Below, piece by piece: positions 8,137 to 14,615 of a DNA stretch of 23,003 bases. A program made the position numbers and the translations under genes. Source of the DNA: JBHHZJ01 sp046758005 (GTDB lineage Bacteria > Pseudomonadota > Alphaproteobacteria > Kiloniellales > J153). Location: contig JBHHZJ010000058.1 of the NCBI GenBank assembly GCA_046758005.1, positions 1-23,003 on the forward strand, given 5' to 3'. Each line of letters starts with the position of its first letter. The first letter of the stretch is position 1. The notes under the pieces are model-generated. The model ran no database searches, was not told where the DNA came from, and saw nothing but the letters and a program-made list of their open reading frames with translations.

Positions 8137-9591
8137 CTACATCGAGATGCGGAGCTGCGACAGGTCGTTCGCCACCTCGCGGAAGACCTGCTGCAGCGTC
8201 GCCCGGTCGGGGGCAAAGTTATAAAAAGGCGAGTCCGGACCCGAGGCGACATCCTTCATGAGCTGGGCCAGATCGGTATCGTCGAAGGCGAACTGGATCG
8301 TGTAGATCAGGACGCCCTGGGCCTTGATCGCCGCGGCGACATCGCGCAGGCGCTGATTCGCCTCCGGTTGGGCGGCGCTGCCATAGCCAAAGGCGGTCTT
8401 GTAGCCGTCCCCCACGCCGCCGAAGTTCTCGCCGTCGGTGAGCAGGATGATGGCCTGGGTGCGCCGGCCGGGAGGGTTCGCCTCGGCCTCGGTAAAGGGC
8501 GCCTCGGGCATGAGAACCCGCCAGGCCCAGGCCAGGCCCTGTGGAATGTTCGTGGTGCCGGTCGGCGAGGTCAGCTCGTTGATCGCGTCCAGGATCGCGG
8601 TCTTGCTGTTTTGCAGCGCCGTGATGCCGTGGTTGAGGCAGCGCGTGCATTCCCTGTAAAAGATCGACATGGCGCACCTGGCGAAGCCCGGCACGGGCTC
8701 GCCCTCGGGGCCGATGAACTCCCACGCGGGCCAGTCGGTCCCGTTGACCGACGCCGGGCCGAGCGTCAGGTCCGCGTCGTTGCCGAACCCGTCGTCGGTG
8801 TAGCGCGTGAAGGCACAGCCCTTCCATTCCTCGGGCGGCGCCGAGAGCAGGGGCACGGGCGAGTTGTTGACGAAGTAGACGACGCTCTGGCTCGCCCCCG
8901 TGATCGGATTGACGAACGTGGCGACCGGAGAGGTCGTGGTCAGGTCCGAATCGAACGTCGTGCCGTTGCGCGTGATGTTGACCTTGCCGTTCCAGGGCAC
9001 CAGGCCGATCTTGAGCAGCGGCTTCGTTTCATCCGCGCCGTACAGGATGTTGACGAGGTCCGTGGCCGCGGTGCGGGCCGCGTCGATCCGGCTTCCGCCG
9101 CCTTCGACCGAGCCGTTCATGGACCCCGACATGTCGATGGCGATAACGACCTCGAGCAGCTCGGTCTGGCGAGTGATCTCGGACCTGGCCGCGACCGTCA
9201 GCGTGTCGAACCCGAGCACCCGCATGAAGCTGGTCTCGATCGTGGCCTGGGCGGTGAGCGTCAGGACTTCGCTCTGGGCGTCGACGGTGAAGGTCGGGCC
9301 GGTGACCGTTGCGCCCAGATAGCCCGGCGGAAAATTGGACTCGAAGAACATTTGGATGTCCGTGTCCCGGGTCGGCGAGAACATCACGCGCGCGCCCGCC
9401 AGCCCGGCCGCGTCCAGTGCGCTCGTTAGCCGAGACTGCACGAGATAGCCGCGGACCGCGTCGACGCTGATCCCGACGAAGCCGACGAACGCGATGACAC
9501 CGGCGGCGAGAAAGATGGCCATGCCGCCCCTCTCGTCCTTGAGCACGCTCCAGCCGGTTCGCTGGATGCGGGATAGGATCGCACTGAACAC
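8137..9591 (-). CDS. TadG-like pilus assembly protein with VWA domain
   Basis: A 484-residue protein of the Tad/Flp pilus minor-pilin family. The N-terminus has a basic stretch, then DERGGMAIFLAAGVIAFVGF, which is the Tad pilin-like leader and membrane anchor (about residues 19-45). The outer part carries a VWA domain with a complete MIDAS: DMSGSMNG (Asp153, Ser155, Ser157), Thr347 in PTGTTNIPQGL, and Asp386 in LLTDGENF. Four cysteines (259, 306, 315, 318, the last three within 13 residues) suggest disulfides outside the cytoplasm. TadG proteins are thought to help assemble or anchor the adhesive pilus. The start is GTG at 9591 with GAGG about 5-9 bases upstream on the minus strand. It is transcribed divergently from two TadE-like genes across an AT-rich region. 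Confidence 0.88.
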   Translation of the reverse strand: MFSAILSRIQRTGWSVLKDERGGMAIFLAAGVIAFVGFVGISVDAVRGYLVQSRLTSALDAAGLAGARVMFSPTRDTDIQMFFESNFPPGYLGATVTGPTFTVDAQSEVLTLTAQATIETSFMRVLGFDTLTVAARSEITRQTELLEVVIAIDMSGSMNGSVEGGGSRIDAARTAATDLVNILYGADETKPLLKIGLVPWNGKVNITRNGTTFDSDLTTTSPVATFVNPITGASQSVVYFVNNSPVPLLSAPPEEWKGCAFTRYTDDGFGNDADLTLGPASVNGTDWPAWEFIGPEGEPVPGFARCAMSIFYRECTRCLNHGITALQNSKTAILDAINELTSPTGTTNIPQGLAWAWRVLMPEAPFTEAEANPPGRRTQAIILLTDGENFGGVGDGYKTAFGYGSAAQPEANQRLRDVAAAIKAQGVLIYTIQFAFDDTDLAQLMKDVASGPDSPFYNFAPDRATLQQVFREVANDLSQLRISM

Positions 9592-9850
9592 CTCGACACC
9601 TCGTCAAAAGCATCTGTTATTCTGCCCGCGAGGATTCTTACAGAGTATTCGTCAAGCAACTGTTAAGGGTTTTTAAAATATAGACAAAACCTCTGATTAT
9701 TTATAAAATATGTTTCCTTATAACATTTTTGTGTCATGATAATTGAGATCAATATGCGCGACTTTTTATTGTTTATAAAATAACTATTAAGGGTTTTCGC
9801 CCAGAATTGGCGTTGGCCAAGCGTAGGCCGATTGATCCTCGGAGCCGGAA
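9592..9850. promoter_or_regulatory. AT-rich divergent control region of the Tad minor-pilin locus
   Basis: This region between divergent TadG-like and TadE-like genes is sharply AT-rich (about 9640-9800) in an otherwise GC-rich window. It contains several TATAAA/TATATT-like strings on both strands, for example TTGAGA at 9743-9748 followed 18 bases later by TATTGT (9767-9772) towards tadE. Two nearly identical 16-mers, AACTGTTAAGGGTTTT (9658-9673) and AACTATTAAGGGTTTT (9782-9797), lie near the two genes. They are likely binding sites for a shared regulator, but this is inference. Confidence 0.6.
9658..9797 (+). repeat. Direct repeat pair, 16-mers 124 bp apart
   Basis: The copies at 9658-9673 and 9782-9797 differ at one of 16 positions. 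Both are in the same orientation. The first is also part of a TTAA-N6-TTAA string (9663-9676), one base short of the CtrA spacing. Confidence 0.75.
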
Positions 9851-10450
9851 ATGATCCCACGAGGCTTTTGGCGCCACTTTCTGTCCTGCCGGAAAGGCGG
9901 TCCGCTGATCGAATTCGGCTTCATCGCCCCGACGGTGCTGTTGGCGATCAGCGGGGTCATCGACCTGATGTTGGTCATGTTCGTCACGTCCCTCATGGAG
10001 GGCGGGCTGCAAGATGCCTCGCGGCTCGGCCGGACGGGCTTTCAGCCGGCGAACATGTCGCGCCAGGACGCGATCGCGCAGAAGATCGCCGATGCCACCA
10101 TAGGCCTTGTCGACATGAACAACGTGCAGATCGCGACCACGGTCTATCCGAGTTTCGATTCCGTGGGTCAGCCGGAGCCCTTCCAGGATGCTTCGCCGTT
10201 CAACGGCGTGTACGACGCCGGCGAGCAGTACAACGACGTCAACGGCAACGGGCAGTGGGACCCCGACATGGGCCTTGCCGGGCTCGGCGGGCCGGGCGAC
10301 GTAGTTCTGTACCAAGTGACTTACGATTGGTCGCTGCTCACGCCGCTCGTCGGTGAGCTTCTCGGCCAGGGGGGAAAGATACCGCTCTCGGTGAGCGTGG
10401 CCGTCCGAAACGAGCCCTGGGGGACTCCGCCTCCGCCGCTCGGACCATAG
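9851..10450 (+). CDS. TadE-like minor pilin with a calcium-loop-like insert
   Basis: A 199-residue protein with the TadE/pseudopilin leader GGPLIEFGFIAPTVLLAISG: the conserved Glu is residue 21, followed by a single hydrophobic helix (about 22-46) that anchors it in the inner membrane. The outer domain contains NDVNGNGQWDPD at 128-139, which matches a DxNxNGxxD calcium-binding loop as in EF-hand-like repeats. The C-terminus is proline-rich. The ATG at 9851 follows GGAG by about 6 bases. The next TadE-like gene begins 12 bases after its stop, so they form an operon. These proteins are minor components needed for Flp-type pilus assembly; the secretion ATPase and secretin are not in this window. 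Confidence 0.82.
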   Translation: MIPRGFWRHFLSCRKGGPLIEFGFIAPTVLLAISGVIDLMLVMFVTSLMEGGLQDASRLGRTGFQPANMSRQDAIAQKIADATIGLVDMNNVQIATTVYPSFDSVGQPEPFQDASPFNGVYDAGEQYNDVNGNGQWDPDMGLAGLGGPGDVVLYQVTYDWSLLTPLVGELLGQGGKIPLSVSVAVRNEPWGTPPPPLGP

Positions 10451-10462
10451 GAGTTCCCGCTC

Positions 10463-11020
10463 ATGCTGAGGCTGCTGCTGAGGCGATTCCGTAACGACAG
10501 ACGCGGCGGCGTCTTGGTCGAAGCCGGGATCATCATGCCGCTGATCGTGTTCGTCATCCTCGCCGGCGTGGAGGTCGGGCGCTTCGCCCTTCTGCAGCAA
10601 AAACTGACCCGGACCGCCGTGTCCATGGCCGACCTGGTGGCCCAGGCCGAAGAGCTTTCGACGACCGATCTCAACAATCTGTTCCAGGCCGTCCAGTTCG
10701 TGGTGCGACCGTTCGAATTCGGTCCCCGCGGGCTGGTCATCATCTCCTCGATCAGCGCCACGGGCAATGATCCGCCGGTCATCGACTGGCAGCGGTCCGG
10801 CGCCGGCAGTTACAGTGCGAGCAGCAACCTGGGAACCGAGGGCAACCCGGCCATCCTGCCGGAAGGGTTCGTCGTGCGCAGCGGCGAGAGCGTGATATTC
10901 GCCGAAGTCGTCTACAACTTTCAGCCGCTGCTGTTCCCGCAGCTCCTCGGGCCGCAGGAGCTGCGCCACCGCGCGCTCTTCCGGCCCCGCTTCGGCGCCC
11001 TCTCCAGCCTGCAGCCCTAA
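10463..11020 (+). CDS. TadE-like minor pilin
   Basis: A 185-residue protein with a basic N-terminus, then RRGGVLVEAGIIMPLIVFVI. The invariant Glu of the TadE leader is residue 20, and one membrane helix spans about 21-38. The rest is predicted to face the periplasm (segments VIISSISATG, IFAEVVYNFQPLLF). The AGGAG ribosome-binding site overlaps the stop codon of the preceding tadE-like gene (10448-10453), so translation is probably coupled. Together with the divergent TadG-like protein it makes a typical E/F/G minor-pilin trio. A hairpin that serves as a minus-strand terminator begins just after its stop. Confidence 0.82.
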   Translation: MLRLLLRRFRNDRRGGVLVEAGIIMPLIVFVILAGVEVGRFALLQQKLTRTAVSMADLVAQAEELSTTDLNNLFQAVQFVVRPFEFGPRGLVIISSISATGNDPPVIDWQRSGAGSYSASSNLGTEGNPAILPEGFVVRSGESVIFAEVVYNFQPLLFPQLLGPQELRHRALFRPRFGALSSLQP

Positions 11021-11037
11021 AACCGACCATTTCGGTC
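11021..11037 (-). terminator. Candidate terminator, minus strand
   Basis: Just after the second TadE-like stop, CCGACC and GGTCGG (about 11025-11041) pair around a 5-base loop. Read on the minus strand the stem is followed by TTTT. It could end transcripts of the minus-strand carboxypeptidase gene, as a second signal after the one at 11111-11142. Confidence 0.45.
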
Positions 11038-11110
11038 GGATGACGCCCTTGATGGCGGATCCAGGCGCGCGGCCGAACCGTCTGCGGCGGACAAAAATCC
11101 GGGGAAAACC

Positions 11111-11142
11111 GAAAATTGAAACCGGGCGAATGTCGCGCCCGG
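11111..11142 (-). terminator. Terminator of the carboxypeptidase gene
   Basis: On the minus strand, directly after the stop of the carboxypeptidase, CCGGGCG (11142-11136) pairs with CGCCCGG (11128-11122) around a 7-base loop and is followed by TTTCAATTTT. This is a good intrinsic terminator. Confidence 0.65.
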
Positions 11143-11152
11143 GTGCCGGCGT

Positions 11153-12451
11153 CTAATTCGTGGCCACCGCTTCCCGGGCATCTTGCAGGGCCAGGGCCGA
11201 CCTGGCCCGGACCACCAGGCAGTCGGTCTTGAGGGCCTCCAGGCGCGCGCAGGCCTTGCTTGCCCGCGCCTTCGTCAGCCCGACCAGCCGGGCGCGGTAG
11301 ATTCGCCCGCGCCGGCCCTTGATTGTCGGGATGAAGACGCGCGAATCGCCGAGCAGTTCGGGCAGGCGCGCGGCCGCCTCCACGGCGGCGTTCTCGGCCA
11401 GCCGATACCGGTAGTACGCCCCGACCTGGACCCCCCAGGTGCGCGCCGGCGCGCCCTCCCCCGCCGAGCCCATCTCCTGCGTCGCCGGCTTTGCCCTGGC
11501 GTCGCCGGGACTTGGCAGCGCGGCGTCGGTGACATCCGGGGCGGCCTTGGCCACCGCCGGGGCCGGCTTGCGCGGCGGCCGGGCGGGCGCCTTGGCTCCG
11601 CCGGTCGCCACCAGACGCGCGAAGCTCCGGTCCAGAAGGCTCGCCACGTGGCGGTCGCGCGAACGCGGCGACTTGCCGCCGAGCACCACGGCGATCAGAC
11701 GCCGTCCGTCGCGCACGGCCGAGGCGGCCAGGTTGAATCCGGAGGCGCGGATGTAGCCGGTCTTCAGCCCGTCCGCGCCGTCGTATTTGCGCAGCAGGGT
11801 GTTGTGGTTCCGGTACGTGCGGCCGCCGTAGGTGAACTCTGTGGTCGAGAAGAACTCGTAATACTGCGGGAAATCGCGGATCAGCGCGCGCGCCAGGGAG
11901 GCCATGTCGCGCGCCGTGCTGAGCTGGCGGCGGTTGGGCAGGCCCGTTGCGTTGCGGAAGCTGGTCCGTTTCATGCCGAGCGCGCGCGCCTTCTTGGTCA
12001 TCATCCTGGCGAACCGGGTCTCCTTGGTGCCCAGCGCCTCGGCGACGACCACCGCGGCGTCGTTGGCGGATTTGGTCACGAGCGCCAGGATCACGTCCCT
12101 GACGGCGATGGTGTCGCCCGCCTTGAGGCCCAGCTTGGAGGCCGGCATGCCGGCCGCGCGCCGCGAGACCGGCAGCTCCTGGTCCAGGGTCAGGTTGCCC
12201 CGCTCCAAGGCCTCGAACGCGAGGTAGAGCGTCATCATCTTGACCAGGGAGGCGGGGTAATTGCGCGTATCGGCGTTGACCCGGTGCAGGACCCGGCCGG
12301 TCTCGAATTCGACCACGATCGACGCGTATCGCGCCTGGGCCTCGGCCGCGACCAGAAGCGACGCCGCCACGACGGCCAATCCGAGGTAGAGCCGCCCACG
12401 CAGAAGGATTTGAAACGCCCGGCTAAATCTATGTGTTACCTTCCAAGGCAA
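11153..12451 (-). CDS. D-alanyl-D-alanine carboxypeptidase (PBP5/6 type) with C-terminal SPOR domain
   Basis: Removes the terminal D-Ala of peptidoglycan stem peptides in the periplasm. The 432-residue precursor has a signal peptide with probable cleavage after AEAQA (residue 40). The penicillin-binding motifs of peptidase family S11 follow: SLVK with catalytic Ser68 and Lys71, SAN at 128-130, and KTG at 230-232. A Pro/Ala-rich linker (about 285-335) leads to a SPOR domain (about 338-415, starting WGVQVGAYYRY), which binds denuded septal glycan and would direct the enzyme to the division site. The frame begins with TTG at 12451; no ATG is available before the signal peptide, so the start is less certain. 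It is divergent from the lipoprotein gene. Confidence 0.93.
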   Translation of the reverse strand: MPWKVTHRFSRAFQILLRGRLYLGLAVVAASLLVAAEAQARYASIVVEFETGRVLHRVNADTRNYPASLVKMMTLYLAFEALERGNLTLDQELPVSRRAAGMPASKLGLKAGDTIAVRDVILALVTKSANDAAVVVAEALGTKETRFARMMTKKARALGMKRTSFRNATGLPNRRQLSTARDMASLARALIRDFPQYYEFFSTTEFTYGGRTYRNHNTLLRKYDGADGLKTGYIRASGFNLAASAVRDGRRLIAVVLGGKSPRSRDRHVASLLDRSFARLVATGGAKAPARPPRKPAPAVAKAAPDVTDAALPSPGDARAKPATQEMGSAGEGAPARTWGVQVGAYYRYRLAENAAVEAAARLPELLGDSRVFIPTIKGRRGRIYRARLVGLTKARASKACARLEALKTDCLVVRARSALALQDAREAVATN

Positions 12452-12619
12452 AGACGGCCCCCCAACATTAGACCGATAAACCTATGATTCGATGAAGATT
12501 TTAAGAGCTTGCGCCGCTTCTGTCCAGCGTAATGGCTGGCGCCTTGCAAATTGGTTAAGAATTCATACGAAATCTTTATTAAAACCGCGCCGACGCCGGC
12601 GCCGAAACGGAGGTGCTTC
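12452..12619. promoter_or_regulatory. Divergent promoter region, carboxypeptidase / lipoprotein
   Basis: A 168-bp, relatively AT-rich gap between divergent genes, which must hold promoters for both. A TTGC-N7-TTAA string (12544-12558) is a partial match (6 of 8) to the CtrA pattern TTAA-N7-TTAA. No stronger promoter hexamers were called. Confidence 0.4.
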
Positions 12620-13348
12620 ATGCTCGCGGCCACACGCTTTCTGCGCCGTCCGCGCTCGCTCTGGCCGGCGGCCGTGCTGCTGGCGCTCCTTGCCGGCTGC
12701 ACCTATCGCGGGGCGATCGATCAGCCGGTCACGCTCAAGGCGACCTGGTTCAGCTATCTGAACGGCGACGACATCCGCGCCGCCTGCGTGGCCGGCGCGC
12801 CGTCATGGTATCGCCTGGTCTACAACGCCGACTACGACCAGCAGCTGCGCAGTTACGAGGTGGTCGCCGACGGCGCCGGCGGCGCGTACTACGCGGCGCG
12901 GGTGCAAATGGGCGGCGGCATCGACTTGACCAGGTTGTCCTTACGCGACCCGCAGTCGCCCGCGCGCTGGACCACGGCGCGGGTGCGGCTGAGCGGGGCG
13001 GATCTGGCCGAGCTCGAGGCCGCGCTGGCGCGCAGCGGCGCCTTTGCCGCGGCCCCGCAAGGCCTGCGCCTGGCCTCGGAGGAGTTCTACTGGATCTTCA
13101 GCGGTTGCCGGGAGGGGCGCTTCTACTTCAACGCCTGGCGCTACCCCTCGCAACGCTTCGCCGGGCTCCTCTTTCCGGACGTCCTCCTGCGCCATGACCG
13201 GACGGGGATTGCGGTCAACCCGCCGCGCAGGGTCGCCCCGATTGACCGGACCCGATCCCGCGGCGCCGGACCCGAGGAGGACGCGACGCCCCGTTTCGAC
13301 CTGGAGATCGGTGAGGCCGGGCTGAAAGGGGTCCATCCCCTGTTCTGA
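12620..13348 (+). CDS. Predicted outer-membrane lipoprotein of unknown function
   Basis: A 242-residue protein with a lipoprotein signal: basic N-terminus (TRFLRRPR), hydrophobic core (AAVLLALLAG) and a lipobox with Cys27 (LLAGC). Thr28 at the +2 position does not indicate inner-membrane retention, so outer-membrane sorting is expected. The mature part is rich in aromatic residues (SWYRLVYNADYDQQ, EEFYWIF, GRFYFNAWRY) and looks globular; no family was recognised. The ATG at 12620 is preceded by CGGAGG at 6-7 bases, which decides it over an in-frame upstream start at 12551. It is convergent with the Anbu-like peptidase, with 18 bases between the stops. Confidence 0.8.
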   Translation: MLAATRFLRRPRSLWPAAVLLALLAGCTYRGAIDQPVTLKATWFSYLNGDDIRAACVAGAPSWYRLVYNADYDQQLRSYEVVADGAGGAYYAARVQMGGGIDLTRLSLRDPQSPARWTTARVRLSGADLAELEAALARSGAFAAAPQGLRLASEEFYWIFSGCREGRFYFNAWRYPSQRFAGLLFPDVLLRHDRTGIAVNPPRRVAPIDRTRSRGAGPEEDATPRFDLEIGEAGLKGVHPLF

Positions 13349-13366
13349 GCGCGCCCCGCGCCGGGC

Positions 13367-14128
13367 CTAATCGTCGCGGACCAGGGACAGGCGGCCGGCC
13401 GCCGGCGCGCCCAGGAGCGCTTCGACCCAGGGTCCGTCCGGCATCTGGTCGGCGAGTTCCGTGATGTGTTCGTTCCACCAGACCCGCTGGTCGCGCAAGT
13501 CGTCGTAGTCGTACTGCACCTCGCGCCAGCGCCGCCCGTCGGCCGAGAGCACCAGCATGTCGATCGGGAACCCGACGTCGGCCGCCGAGGTGCGGCTCGA
13601 GTCGAACGACAGGTAGGCAAGCTTGAGCGCCGTGCGGATCGACGTTTCCGGGCGCAGCGCGCGGTCCAGGATCGGCTTGCCGTACGCGGTGTTGCCGATC
13701 GAGAGGTAGGGCGTGCGGTCGTCGATCTCGATCCAGTTGCCCTCCGGGTAGACCAGGAACACCGTGGGCTCCCGGTCCCGCGGGAGCCGTCCCGCGACGA
13801 CGGCGTGCAGGTCGAAGGTCAGGTCGGAGCCCCTCAGCGCGGCCCGGTCTTCGCGCGAAACCCGGCGCAGGCACTTGCTGTAGAGGTTCACCGCGTCGAC
13901 CAGGAAGCCGATGCTTCGGGCCGGTCCGCCGCCCAGGTCCCGGTCGAGGTACGCAAGCGTCTTGTCGCGCAGCGAGCGCAGGCCGGACGTCATGATGCAG
14001 AAACGCCCGTCGTCCGGCCCGTGCAAGGAAACCTTCCGCGCGTTGCTCATCTGACGCCCGCTGGTGATGCGGCCGTCGGCCAGGCACACCAAGCCCTCGC
14101 GCACCTTGATTCCCAGGCAGTACGTCAT
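13367..14128 (-). CDS. Anbu-type proteasome-family peptidase (HslV-like)
   Basis: An N-terminal-nucleophile hydrolase related to HslV and the 20S proteasome beta subunit. The 253-residue sequence starts Met-Thr, and removal of Met exposes Thr2 as the nucleophile. Asp18 (LADGR) and Lys32 (ARKVS) match the other catalytic residues. Segments SIGNTAYGKPILDR (143-156) and LSFDSSRTSAADVGFPIDML (173-192) are characteristic of the Anbu (ancestral beta subunit) group rather than HslV. Anbu assembles into a helical or ring-like peptidase in the cytoplasm. Its usual neighbours (ATP-grasp, alpha-E, transglutaminase proteins) are not beside it, and no HslU-type unfoldase is seen. It appears to be a single-gene unit. 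Confidence 0.85.
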   Translation of the reverse strand: MTYCLGIKVREGLVCLADGRITSGRQMSNARKVSLHGPDDGRFCIMTSGLRSLRDKTLAYLDRDLGGGPARSIGFLVDAVNLYSKCLRRVSREDRAALRGSDLTFDLHAVVAGRLPRDREPTVFLVYPEGNWIEIDDRTPYLSIGNTAYGKPILDRALRPETSIRTALKLAYLSFDSSRTSAADVGFPIDMLVLSADGRRWREVQYDYDDLRDQRVWWNEHITELADQMPDGPWVEALLGAPAAGRLSLVRDD

Positions 14129-14268
14129 GGCGTTCGCGCCGCGCCCCCCTTGCGCCCAAATCCGCGCCGGATCACGATCCTGTCACGCCGGCCGGCCCCC
14201 GGGCAAGCGGCCCCCGGCAAGCGGCCTTGGGCGGCGAAGCCCTGGCGGCGCTGAGCCGCGCCCGGCCC
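14129..14268. other. Upstream region of the Anbu-like gene
   Basis: About 140 very GC-rich non-coding bases. They contain a short tandem duplication: the 15-mer at 14196-14210 (CCCCCGGGCAAGCGG) is followed at once by a 14-base copy lacking one G (14211-14224). No promoter could be called for the Anbu-like gene, which is read leftwards from here. Confidence 0.45.
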
Positions 14269-14269
14269 C

Positions 14270-14333
14270 TAGAGCGGAACGTGAGTGATCGGAACCACTT
14301 CGCGGTTCCAATCAATCACGTGAATCCGCTCTA
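14270..14333. repeat. 64-bp dispersed palindromic element, copy 2
   Basis: Ends TAGAGCGGA and TCCGCTCTA, with inner arms GGAACCAC and CGGTTCC around TTCG. It matches the reverse complement of the element at 4084-4147 at 58 of 64 positions. The two copies are thus in opposite orientation, about 10 kb apart, and have identical length and boundaries. Confidence 0.9.
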
Positions 14334-14344
14334 TACATTACAGT

Positions 14345-14406
14345 TGGAGCAGATCCGGGTCGATGAATCGCCTTCGGGCGATTCTCATCGACCCGGATCT
14401 GCTCCA
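14345..14406. repeat. Second, unrelated palindromic element
   Basis: Left arm 14345-14372 (starting TGGAGCAGATCCGGGTCGAT) and right arm 14377-14406 (ending GACCCGGATCTGCTCCA) are fully complementary apart from a 2-base bulge, around a TTCG tetraloop. It begins 11 bases after the 64-bp palindrome, so two distinct hairpin elements lie in tandem between the Anbu-like gene and the phasin promoter. Confidence 0.88.
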
Positions 14407-14447
14407 GGGGTTTGCGTCACCGTTATGGTGCGACGCACAACGATTCC

Positions 14448-14474
14448 TTGACAAACCGGCGCTCACGCTATAGT
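14448..14474 (+). promoter_or_regulatory. Sigma-70-type promoter of the phasin gene
   Basis: A consensus -35 TTGACA (14448-14453) is followed by TATAGT (14469-14474) at 15 bases. Spacing is slightly short, but both hexamers are good. A transcript would start near 14481 and have a leader of about 135 bases before the phasin ATG. Confidence 0.6.
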
Positions 14475-14615
14475 TCCAGTGATGTTGCGCTGCAATATCT
14501 CTGCGCCGCGAGCGCGCCCCCGGGGGTCCTTGGCGTCGAGGCTCAGCGGACGTTGAAGGCCCCAGAACGCAGCGCGGATCCGTGACAATCGTGCAGTTGG
14601 AGGAGTTTGGTATAC

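Noticed and set aside
6796..9429. An 877-codon plus-strand frame across the mutase and TadG-like genes
   Set aside because: It spans two real genes on opposite strands, is arginine/glycine-rich and has no domain; it is a GC-bias shadow.
14345..14406. Intrinsic terminator for the Anbu-like gene or phasin
   Set aside because: It lies upstream of both genes' starts and has no T-tract on either strand, so it is better described as a palindromic element.
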